From Isohypsibius dastychi (lineage: Eukaryota; Tardigrada; Eutardigrada; Parachela; Isohypsibiidae): 10,638 bases of DNA. Made by a program: the position numbers and the translations under genes. The stretch covers positions 1-10,638 of the forward strand of contig JAQIWT010001483.1 of the NCBI GenBank assembly GCA_034696485.1. Reading direction: 5' to 3'. Positions 1 to 7,839 of this stretch are shown piece after piece. The notes beneath the pieces were generated by a model. It did no database searches. It was not told the origin of the DNA and saw only the letters and a list, made by a program, of their open reading frames with translations. The stretch's first letter is position 1. Every line of letters starts with the position of its first letter.

Positions 1-2
1 GC

Positions 3-747
3 CTACCGTAAAAAAAGCGTGTTCAAAACCGGTTTCTAGCCGAAAGGAAATTCTTTACGCTTGACTCATCATTTTTGACTGAGATCAGTCTAACAGTTTA
101 ATGAACTCTCACATACCTCAATTAAAACCAGACTGTCATCGAAATCCACATTTTCGATGGGGCCTTCGTATTCTCCGTTGTCATCGTAGTACTTTAATTC
201 AATGAGGTCCCACATTTCCTGAGGACTCAGGAGCTGAAAGGACAAAATACAGTATCAGTTAAGAAGCAACAGGTTAAAAAACTGCAACATTTTGCAGTCG
301 ATTGGGTCACGAAATTTCATCATACGATTTTTTAACTTAAGTCTAGAATACAGTGTTGGTGCGTACTGCTACGTTAGAAACAAATACCGGATAAAGTAAC
401 GACAATTCGTACATTTTGTTGCACCGAAAATCTTCGGCGTTTTCAGAATATCAGAGTCTTTCACTCACCTTCAACATGCGGACATTGTTTTCAGTACAGT
501 ACGCTTCAATCAGCATCATCATCATATGGGATAACGAATCTTTCTTCTCCGATTTAACCGGAACAACACACATGACGATGTTATTTGCGTTGCTAAAAAA
601 TTGAGTTAGTTTTTGAAGATCCATTGTCGAAAGGAAAGAGCTTACTTTTCGAGCATATGAAGTGAAGGCTCCAATCCAATTTTAATACGATATTCTTCCT
701 TGGCTCGTTGCAGGCTTTTCATGAATGCGTCCAACAGATCAGTTTCC
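3..747 (-). CDS. Gadd45: Gadd45-like stress protein, gene 1 (core exons 2-5)
   Basis: This is a spliced minus-strand gene. Exons are 747-646 (102 nt), 592-469 (124 nt), 233-117 (117 nt) and 35-3 (33 nt with stop TAG); introns are 53, 235 and 81 nt with GT/AG ends, and the phases join without a stop. The second exon encodes DSLSHMMMMLIEAYCTENNV, matching the Gadd45 core (family pattern: hydrophobic helix, then AFCCENDINIL). The first core exon encodes the helix before it (QRAKEEYRIKIGLEPS), followed by the strand IVMCVVP. The third exon holds the acidic loop (YYDDNGEYEG, DFDD) and the strand LVLIE. The last exon gives KPVLNTLFLR, resembling the family end VPVINLPER. Gadd45 proteins have the L7Ae/L30e-like fold and act in nucleus and cytoplasm as stress-induced activators of MEKK4-type kinases and inhibitors of CDK1/cyclin B. 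With the candidate first exon at 2532-2581 the protein would be about 141 residues, slightly short for the family (about 160). The family call is firm; the last exon is less certain. Confidence 0.85.
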
Positions 748-2531
748 CTGAAGCGAAGAGTGTTTAAAGAATCAGATCGATGCATTTTAGAGATGCTGCG
801 ATTATGCATGGTGGCCGTATGATCCAGTTTCAAAACGAAAATAATTCAAAAGGTCAACTGGTTGCGAGAGCGAGAGTTGGGAAATTTGTCTAGACTTGAT
901 GGAAGTCAAACGTTCGATTAGTGAAATGAAGTAAAGACGCCCGACTCGAGAGCACCTGTCTTGTTGGAATTGAGAAAATTAATTTGCTGAGTAAGCGAAC
1001 TGTTTTGGAGGCCAATAGACATGGCCCAACCCATTTTGCACGGCAATTGATAAGTTAGCGTAACCCGCATACGGTAACTGCCGCCGCGAACCGGAAGCAG
1101 CCAAGGGCAAATATTAACCAAAACAGTCTCACTTTAATGCATTGTGATTTCACGGACTGATCGGCAAAAAACCCCAACAAGTTGGTATTCAACCATTAAT
1201 TTTGGTGTCAGCTGTCGGTATCCGATGTTACAATTAGCTTACCGTTGCCTAATATTCAACAAGTATTCGAGAAACAAAAAAATCACAAATAAAAAAGGCA
1301 AGTGCTATACAATAACCTTCGGGGTTTTTCAAAAGGAAAAGATGGTCCTTAGCGTCTTAACTAAATGAAGGGAGTGTAATGAACATTTTTTCTGCCGACG
1401 GGAAAACAAAAAGATTGCGAACTTTTCTCAGCCCTTCGCGCGGTTTTTCAAATTCAAACTTTCATATAACTGCGCCTAATATCCCAACTTACAAGTCAGT
1501 TACTTAAACCAGACCGTTATGCTTACCGGTATTCACCCCGTCGAAGTAAACCGGAAGTATACATCTTGTTCGACTCGCTACAGATCCTCTCGAAAAAATA
1601 ACTCGTCTTTAGAAAAAATTCAGGGTTAATGACAGTTTTGGATCTAAATCCTGAAACCGCTGGATTTTCTGAGCAAACTGCGGAATATTCCACTGCCGTA
1701 AAAGATTGTTCTGGATATTCAGATAACGATTCTCTCGCATCTTGGGCATGAATTAGGTCAAAGCACAAGTTTGAATCTTTCATAATCAGTGTGAACAAAG
1801 CGCATCTGACATTAATTTGTCGACAATAAAAGTGTTTCAGCACTATTTTACAACAAGCGTGTGCTATTTGTTGTTTGTGTCTTCCTGGCGCGGTGCTGGT
1901 CACAAGGTCAGATCTAGGTTATCAATCAACTATTTTTGCAAACGAGCTTCTGAAGTTGACGATTTACAGATCTCGTTCGCTGTTTAGTTGGTACCATCAA
2001 CCACACGTTGCGCAGTGCGAACGAACGCTGTGATCTGCGTGTGTCAGATCCGTGTTCGTGAGATGACAGTTTTCTCGGTCAGCTAACTAAATGTGCAATG
2101 TTGGTCCTCCATCCTGACCGTCTTCGATGTCAGTAATGAGTTCTTTCTACAGTCCTTCTTTATGTTAACATGTTGCACACATGGTAACATGGAAACACAT
2201 GGGTACCATGTACCAATGAATGACCACTATTGGTCACTACGCAGCAACCAGCGTTCAGTTGCAACATCGCATTCTGAATCTGAACTCACATGACACAAAA
2301 CAACACAACAAACCTCGAAAATTACCGTTGTGCAAGTTTTCCTGAACCCTCACCTACTCAAATTCATTTCAGAAGTAACCAGACTGTTCACCTTACTCGA
2401 ATAACTCCCTGCATCTACTGATAGATGCAATTATGTTAGTCTCATTCAAACTTAAACTGTTAAGCAATCACAACAAAATTAATTTTCATGAGAGCATGGA
2501 ACAGCTGTACGCATAATTACTCCAGACTCAC
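748..2531 (-). other. Inferred long first intron of Gadd45-like gene 1
   Basis: I see no convincing conserved gene in this stretch. It ends, on the minus strand, with an acceptor of moderate quality (CTCTTCGCTTCAG at 760-748). Open frames on either strand lack recognisable domains. A short plus-strand frame at 1629-1751 has a protein-like composition and is listed separately. A run of CATG words lies at 2165-2213, and an imperfect inverted repeat built around CAGATC/GATCTG at about 1965-2040. If the first exon at 2532 is wrong, this is simply upstream sequence. Confidence 0.35.
1629..1751 (+). CDS. Small open frame or stray exon, unknown
   Basis: A 40-codon plus-strand frame with ATG at 1629 and stop TGA at 1749-1751. 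It encodes a peptide beginning MTVLDLNPETAGFSEQTAEY and ending CSGYSDNDSLASWA. The rich mix of D, E, S and T with few rare residues looks more like real protein than its surroundings. The frame also stays open upstream to a TAA near 1599, past a possible acceptor (CTTTAG, then AAAAAATTC). The antisense strand is open over a longer stretch (1903-1523) but has a less protein-like composition. It could be a nested small gene, an exon of a decayed X-type copy, or chance. I recognise no family. Confidence 0.2.
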   Translation: MTVLDLNPETAGFSEQTAEYSTAVKDCSGYSDNDSLASWA

Positions 2532-2581
2532 CACTGTGCACCAGGAGCGAGCATAAGGACCTCCGAGGTCGCTGGCTGCAT
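2532..2581 (-). CDS. Candidate first coding exon of Gadd45-like gene 1
   Basis: The next exon (747-646) must receive two bases of a split codon. On the minus strand, an ATG at 2581-2579 opens a 50-nt exon encoding MQPATSEVLMLAPGAQ plus TG. It ends at a good donor (TG|GTGAGT, donor at 2531), and the split codon becomes TGG (Trp). An in-frame TAA lies shortly upstream of the ATG, as expected for a true 5' end. The resulting intron is about 1.8 kb, far longer than the others here. An alternative is no splice at 748, with translation from an in-frame ATG at 833-831 running straight into the core exon. I prefer splicing, because gene 2 has an acceptor at exactly the same residue and there the unspliced frame is closed. 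Confidence 0.4.
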
Positions 2582-2857
2582 ATCTCTGGTCGAGGAGATC
2601 GTCGATGTTTATCACTTCAGTTGCAATAACGAAAAGCAAAGAATCTCGCAGCTCCAAAAAGAAATACAAACATCAAACGCGAACGTGCGATCTCTTGTGG
2701 CTAACTTTCGACTGAATTCTGTACAAAGAGCAAGTGTACGTCTTTTGGTTTCAATTATGACGGTTGTGTCAAAGGTTTAGACGCCTCTACAAGCAAAAGG
2801 TCGTTACACGCTAGTCCGGCCCGAGCCGAATAGCCCATACAGTGGTTAAAAAAGCCG

Positions 2858-2867
2858 GCCACGTGGC
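2858..2867. promoter_or_regulatory. E-box palindrome GCCACGTGGC
   Basis: A 10-base perfect palindrome centred on CACGTG, the core bound by bHLH and bHLH-ZIP factors of the USF/Myc/Max type. It sits about 280 bases upstream of the candidate start of Gadd45-like gene 1, in a locally GC-rich segment. Its position fits a promoter element, but a single E-box is weak evidence. Confidence 0.25.
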
Positions 2868-3566
2868 AGGCGCAAGGTGGCCAGTGCGATGTGTCCTTTG
2901 AATTTCGTACACGCTTTCCCACCATTGACACTGTCAGTCACCGTTTCCACTTGTCTTACGAACGAGAGCACAGCGAGCCTACAGTACACTAAAGTTTGCA
3001 TGCAATGCAACAATCTTGGTCGCTCTATAATTCAAAGTCTAAACGCAGACTGATGCAATGTTGCTCTGTATGTTATCAGCTGTCGCCTAATTCGCACTGC
3101 CGGATTTAGAACCGAAGATATATCTGGTTCAAACATTCCACTAGGAAAAAAACCAAGCATCTCTATTTCCGGAGGCGTCCCTAGCGCAAGAAATATAGCC
3201 GGACTGTCGTTTTTCAAAAATCCCTTGGAAAAGGCGACAGTGGCTCTGATAGTGTGGCTAAAATCAGTCATACGCACCGAAATGGTATATTCACGCGGAC
3301 ATTGGCTACTTTCGTCATTCGTTACTCAAATCTCCTGTGTGGCTTACAATGGAAAGGTCATTTTCGCGCATTTTCGTGCTCGAACTTATTTTCGACATTT
3401 AGTTGCAATGAGATTTTGTTTTTCTACACTCATTGATGTCGGCATTTCTCAGCACAGAAAAACGCAGCGGAATAAATTCGTATTGTCTACGATTCGAAGA
3501 TCCACAAGCCAAAAATGCGAAGTGCAGTTTAGGTGTTCAAAAATTTCAGCAGCAATGACGCCGTCA

Positions 3567-3608
3567 CAAAATGAGGTGCATTGACTAAGGTGCAAAATGA
3601 GGTGCATT
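3567..3608. repeat. Two direct copies of a 16-base unit
   Basis: The word CAAAATGAGGTGCATT occurs at 3567-3582 and again at 3593-3608, a 26-base period. The 10 bases between them (GACTAAGGTG) share no clear further identity. It lies about 300 bases upstream of X-1 and could be a local slippage product or a paired factor-binding site. Confidence 0.6.
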
Positions 3609-3899
3609 TCTCAACCATTGAAAACATCCTGCGATAAACACTTTTAATAAACACACTTAATAAGTAACTTTCAGGTACCTTTCGCAGTTTTAGTTTCAGT
3701 ATACTCCAAATAGTACTCTGGCGAGAACCACAAAATAGTTTAAGAGGTCCCCAAATTCCAAACAAATCACCGCTTCGCTTTCATGTGAAAAACCACAACA
3801 AATACCACGCTTCGCTTCACATTGACTTCGTAGTCCTTTCGGGTTCTCTGAGAACCTTTCCCGGTCCTTGCTGTGTTTATTCTATTAGACATTTATCAA

Positions 3900-6361
3900 A
3901 TGGGACCCGGACGCAAGAGTAAATCCGGGAATGTGAGTGCTGCAAGTGGAAGTGGAATACCGAAGTCAGGAAAGCACCGTCCTAAGTTTGTTGCACCTCG
4001 CTCGACAAAGTCAAACCCCGTTCAGCTCCGACGTTCCACTCGTCCCCGAGTAAATTCAAATGCTTCGTTTGGATCTGTTCTGGATGAAGAAGGAGATGAA
4101 GTCTTGCGAGAACGTCCGGTGAAATATCATAAAGCAGCAAAAGGTACATCATTTTGAATGATTTCAAGCTTGACAAATCCTTGTTATCAAATTGATAGAT
4201 TTCATTGTCGCGACCGTGGAGCAAGATGGAGTGTCTACTGTCATTGATTTCACTGGAAGTTCTGCACCTCGATTCCGGATCACATATGGCGATAAGCGGT
4301 AAGACGCAAAGTCCTACGCAGTTGGAGATGCCGTTAAAGTCCCATGGATTCCACATGGCAAAAAGTAATTTCTTGAACTATCTGCGCAAATAATAATCAT
4401 ATTTATATTACAGAAAAACTGATTGGTTTGAAGCCAAAATTGTGATGATTACCAAGGACGTTAAATCAGCTTATGATAAACGAGATGAACTCAACAACGG
4501 AAACTCCAAAGTGAAATCGGTAGAAATTCCCTTGCGCCAGAGCCGAATTATTCTTATTTTTCATTTCAGGTACGCAAGAAAGGCATTGCTCATCGCGACG
4601 TGGATTCGGATAACAGCCTGGAAGAAGCTGTGAGCAAAACGGCAAATTTTCTGTTGAAACTCAACGAACGAAAATCACTGGAAGCTTCGTGTAAGTTCGA
4701 ATATTTCTTTTCGTGTTTACGCTTATTTACCGCTAACATCACGCACCATAATCTTCAAGCTTTGTGTTATCCAGCTTCAGGAGAAGCGAGTGATGTCGAG
4801 CAGACCCTCGTCAAAAAATCTAGGAAATCAAGAGTGTCAGTTCAGCCACCGGAAGTCCATTCGAACAACAATCGCGATCGCCATGGTACTCTCGCTTCCT
4901 AATGTCCACGCATTTTTATTGTACATCTGATTCGCTTATTGTTATTCGTTATTCTTGTTTATCAGCCAAGCGATCCATGGAGGCCCCCATTTCGCCAGTT
5001 GTCAAGGCAAAACCGAATAAGTCGGGTCCGTCTCCTCAGCTTTTACCGGTTTCACGAGTTTCGCGTGAATCAACTCCCATTGTCGAAAGAGAAACTAACA
5101 CGGGTGACATATATTGATCCAGATGATATTAGAATTGCAAATTTGAACTGAATTTCAATGTCCTTAATAACTTTTTCAGTGATGGGTGGCACTCTCGGAA
5201 ATTTGGAAATAAACAGTAACGTCAACAAAGTAGTGGGTTTCATCCAACGAAAAATCTGACTGTTCAAGCGTTATTTTCTGTTGCAGCGCTGAAAAGAGAA
5301 GAGCGAAATTCTTCTGCGTGAAGATCAAGCAGCAACCACGGTATTGTTTCGGATTGTTTATCGGCTTACCGTTTTGTTTATGATCTCTTCAGGCTCCTCT
5401 CGTAAATGGAGCAAAACAACCGGGGAAGACACAGAAGAAGAGTCATATCCTGAAATTGATAACCATGGCAAGTGGAATAGGTTGGAATGTTTCTTTCTTC
5501 ACACAAGTACAATTGTATCATTATAAATCCGTGTCATTCTCGATCTCAGTCAACAGCCACCAACTGTTCCGGCAATCGGTTTACCGAAAAAACAAAAAAT
5601 CGGCGCAAAGAAAGGTACCAGTTTCTGCTTTCATATGTGAACTGCCATTAACATGCTGATATGTTTTCTTTTCAGCATCGGACAAAATGGAATTTTTAAA
5701 TCGCGGTAAATGATGAACGACCTCAAATGCGAAGTAAGATTTTCTTCAGTAAGTTGCCCGAGTTCACCAATTACGTTATATTAAGATGGTCTATTCCTGG
5801 AACATTATTGGCAGAAAAAACCGCTTGATAAAAAGAAACGTAAAAAACGCGTAACGTTGGTCCAGGGATTGTCCTGTCATGTCTTCAAATCATTTCTGGA
5901 TTCTCTTGACGAAATGTGCGGGCCTGCCGTTAAAGGAAACAGCCCGGGAGCCGTGGATGACTATACAAACAGGCTGTTTTTCATATGTGTGGCGGAAGTG
6001 CGGAAATCATTAGCTCAAAACGCAAATTCCGAGATGTCGCAAGCGTCTCCTTGCTGAGCAACGAAGACGGCATACCAGCAATCATGGGTACAAAATTTCA
6101 TCTCATAAGAATTTGCTCCAGTATCTTGTTTGTTCCCTAGGATATGTCAGTCAGAAATTCAAGCTCGAAGGATCTGCGAGGCTCCAGCGTCAACATTTAG
6201 CTCGCCGCTTCAACGCAAAAGCCACGAAATTGTTAATGCGAACTTTGGAATCCAGCTGAATCAAGGATAAAATCCGAAAGGCCCGAAAACTTCAAATCCC
6301 GGACACAAGTGACGAAATCGGCAGCTCGGAAAACGACACCTCTCAGGCTCCAGATGAGTGA
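3900..6361 (+). CDS. Gene X-1: multi-exon basic, probably nuclear protein; 3' part apparently disabled or misread
   Basis: Good exon models: 3900-4143, 4199-4298 (or 4364), 4414-4519, 4570-4690, 4775-4885 and 4966-5103, joined in phase by introns of 50 to about 115 nt with GT/AG ends. Later likely exons are 5393-5480, 5550-5614, 5676-5705, 5815-6087 and 6141-6259; exons between 5103 and 5393 are not resolved. The ATG at 3900 starts MGPGRKSKSG. The first 81 residues are disordered and basic (QLRRSTRPR). The next exons encode beta-rich segments (FIVATVEQDGVSTVIDF, then TDWFEAKIVMITKD), loosely like the small barrels of Tudor or chromo-type readers. Then come helices (SLEEAVSKTANFLLKLNER), low-complexity K/P/S linkers, a KKKRKKR nuclear-localisation-like run at about 5839-5859, and a basic tail. 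I do not recognise the family. The frame has an in-frame TAA at 4300 (avoidable by splicing), a frame change near 6020 and a TGA at 6257 followed by 33 more open codons, so it may be a pseudogene. Confidence 0.55.
5815..6361 (+). pseudogene. C-terminal part of X-1 with frame change and internal stop
   Basis: The acceptor at 5814 opens a frame with a basic run and a helical segment (VFKSFLDSLDEMCG, later RLFFICVAEVRKSL) that stops at 6055-6057. From about 6015 a second frame takes over (KFRDVASVSLLSNEDGIPAI) and splices in phase from 6087 to 6141 (CCCTAG acceptor), giving GYVSQKFKLEGSARLQRQHL. It then reaches TGA at 6257-6259. The same frame stays open after that TGA for 33 codons (IKDKIRKARKLQIPDTSDEI, then an acidic end) to TGA at 6359-6361. 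The two frames look equally coding, so a single-base indel around 6010-6030 is likely, unless an unrecognised intron separates them. Confidence 0.4.
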
Positions 6362-6574
6362 CAATTTTTTTTTGATTTGCGGTATCAGACAATTTACTTT
6401 GATTTGATTCGGCATTCTGAATTGGAGTTTTTAGTAGATATCTCTGTCTGCTTTGGTTTTTTTTCGCATTTTCAAAAGCGTTCAAAAAAATGTGATAGTT
6501 TCCGCTCATAAATGTCATTGTTATTTACGGGCGCATTAAAATTAAAAGTGAAGTTTTCGCCCATGACCTTTGAC

Positions 6575-6580
6575 AATAAA
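6575..6580 (+). terminator. AATAAA poly(A) signal, possible end of X-1
   Basis: A canonical AATAAA hexamer about 215 bases after the last open X-1 codon, on the same strand, in AT-rich sequence. It is the first such signal I noticed after the gene. Confidence 0.4.
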
Positions 6581-6604
6581 ACAGACAAAAATGGTGGCTT
6601 TCGC

Positions 6605-6713
6605 TTGTTCGATCTCGTGATGCTCCTTAAAACAGTGAATCTTACTTCAGACTGACAGAGACGGTAGATTTCTCCTGTTCGAGCTCCTTAATTCACAACG
6701 ACAGTGCATCTTT
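6605..6713 (+). repeat. Degenerate two-copy direct repeat, period about 69 bases
   Basis: Two segments share the word order TGTTCGA(T/G)CTC, CTCCTTAA and ACAGTG(A/C)ATCTT: one at about 6605-6643 and one at about 6674-6713. The spacing inside differs by a small indel. It looks like an old local duplication. Confidence 0.5.
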
Positions 6714-6970
6714 CCTAGCGCGGACATTAGGACCGACATTCATAAGCACAAATACATGTCGGCGATTAAGTCAGTGATGCTGTCCTCACCGTGATCGTTG
6801 GGCCGGCGGACATTCACCCTGACACAAGAGATGCCAGCTTGGGATTTATATTGGAATGTTCGGGCCACTGTCGCTTCTACTGTTAATTGTGCGCTTGGGG
6901 TCGGCTGTTCACATGGATTTTGATACCGAAGCATACCGTACATTACCAAATGGGGTAATTTCCTGCTTTA

Positions 6971-7743
6971 TTGTGTTTCACCAGGGAAAATAACCAAAAA
7001 TACAATCTCTCAGGGACAAAAAAACAACCGATGCGCGTTTGGAATCTCAGAAACCAACAACGAATATTCAGACTTGATTCAAAATTTCGGTGCCGGAATC
7101 CGCAGTATATCGGACTAGTAAAACTCTATCAGGCACCAGGTAATATCAACAAGAAAAAAAGAATATTTATCACAGTGACAGATGTCCGGGAGTTGAGGCA
7201 CTTAGCAATTCAAAAACTGCGGTCAGTATGAGTTTTCATGTCGATTGAATGGTATATTGGTCATCCGAGCCAAATCTTTTGTAAGGAGGATACAGAAGCT
7301 ATAACGCCACTTTTTCCTTCCCGAGTTTGGTTATTCATGTCAGTTTTGAGTTTCCGTATTCAACAGCCGGTGAGCTTTATTGTCGGATGACCATCGCTAT
7401 GCAACTTTGCGAGATCAAACGCAGCAACCAGTGCTTCATCACAAGGATTTGGACGGTGAGAAGCCTAGAAAAAACAGATTTAAAGAAACCAAAAAACACT
7501 GTTATTTACCCGATCTTTAGACTCGAATCCACAGGATCTGGATAAAAAATCATCCACCCACAGATAAGAAACTCGCACTTGAGCTCTCATTGAAGACCCG
7601 ACTTGATACACAATTTAGAATAGGAGAAAAATACGGAATGATAAAATTTTGCATAAAAACAAACCGGAGCAGAGGTACGACTTTTGGAAGCAATCCGTTT
7701 TTAGAGCTGTGGAGTTATCACGCGCATCATCAGCCCCAAAAAT
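6971..7743 (+). pseudogene. Exon-like fragments, possible remnant of a third X copy
   Basis: Several plus-strand blocks look like exons but do not join into one frame. An acceptor (TTTCACCAG, about 6984) precedes a frame containing RCAFGISETNNEYSDLIQNF. A second block around 7390-7455 contains RYATLRDQTQQPVLHHKDLD and ends at a donor (GACG|GTGAGA). A third starts after CTTTAG (about 7518) and stays open to TAG at 7741-7743 (KKLALELSLKTRLDTQF, later GSNPFLELWSYHAHHQPQ). The second block shares AGATCAA(AC)GCAGCAACCA with X-1 at 5322-5338, apart from a two-base gap. Its position and strand fit a decayed 3' half of X. The 3' end overlaps the probable 3' flank of Gadd45-like gene 2 on the other strand. 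It could also be an unrelated short gene. Confidence 0.3.
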
Positions 7744-7799
7744 AGTCCGCTTGCAAAAAGCCACATCTTTCCACCGATTGAGTTGTTCTGCACAAGTTT

Positions 7800-7805
7800 T
7801 TTATT
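7800..7805 (-). terminator. AATAAA poly(A) signal of Gadd45-like gene 2
   Basis: AATAAA on the minus strand lies 34 bases past the inferred stop codon (7842-7840) of Gadd45-like gene 2. The close spacing supports the spliced last-exon model over the unspliced frame that would run on to 7730. Confidence 0.5.
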
Positions 7806-7839
7806 CGATATATTTTCATATTCTTCTCTTCCATGTGCG

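Larger units (their letters stand above)
2582..3899. other. Intergenic region, probable divergent promoter between Gadd45-like 1 and X-1
   Basis: About 1.3 kb separate the candidate start of Gadd45-like gene 1 (minus) from the start of X-1 (plus). I see no supported gene here; the open frames at 3032-3277, 3225-3584 and 3529-3765 overlap on opposite strands and resemble nothing. The part at 2815-2900 is GC-richer and holds a CACGTG palindrome. Towards X-1 there are short direct repeats (3567-3608) and the repeated word CGCTTCGCTT at about 3771 and 3809. A role as a shared promoter is inference from the divergent layout. Confidence 0.4.
6362..6970. other. Spacer after X-1
   Basis: About 600 bases without a supported gene. 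It starts with T-rich sequence and holds a poly(A) signal (6575-6580) and a degenerate tandem repeat (6605-6713). Minus-strand open frames at 6233-6518 are shadows of X-1 or run through low-complexity sequence, and the one at 6740-6949 has no visible domain. Confidence 0.4.

Noticed and set aside
117-233. Initial idea that this exon was an MRG-binding (Eaf7-like) protein because of the pattern SPQEMWDLIE
   Set aside because: The upstream exons clearly encode the Gadd45 core and splice in phase to it, and the second Gadd45 gene has the equivalent exon.
1523-1903. 126-codon minus-strand open frame, the longest in the window
   Set aside because: Composition is Cys/His/aromatic-rich without any domain or good splice context, and the opposite strand carries a more protein-like short frame. 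Length alone is not convincing.
3032-3765. Overlapping open frames on both strands upstream of X-1
   Set aside because: They conflict with each other, lack splice context and recognisable residues, and lie in a repeat-bearing promoter-like region.
4299-4321. A 23-base intron (GTAAGA to TACGCAG) to remove the TAA at 4300
   Set aside because: It is too short for spliceosomal splicing and shifts the downstream frame to an early stop.
3982-4356. 124-codon minus-strand open frame
   Set aside because: It lies antisense to the well-phased first two exons of X-1 and has no domain, so it is a shadow.
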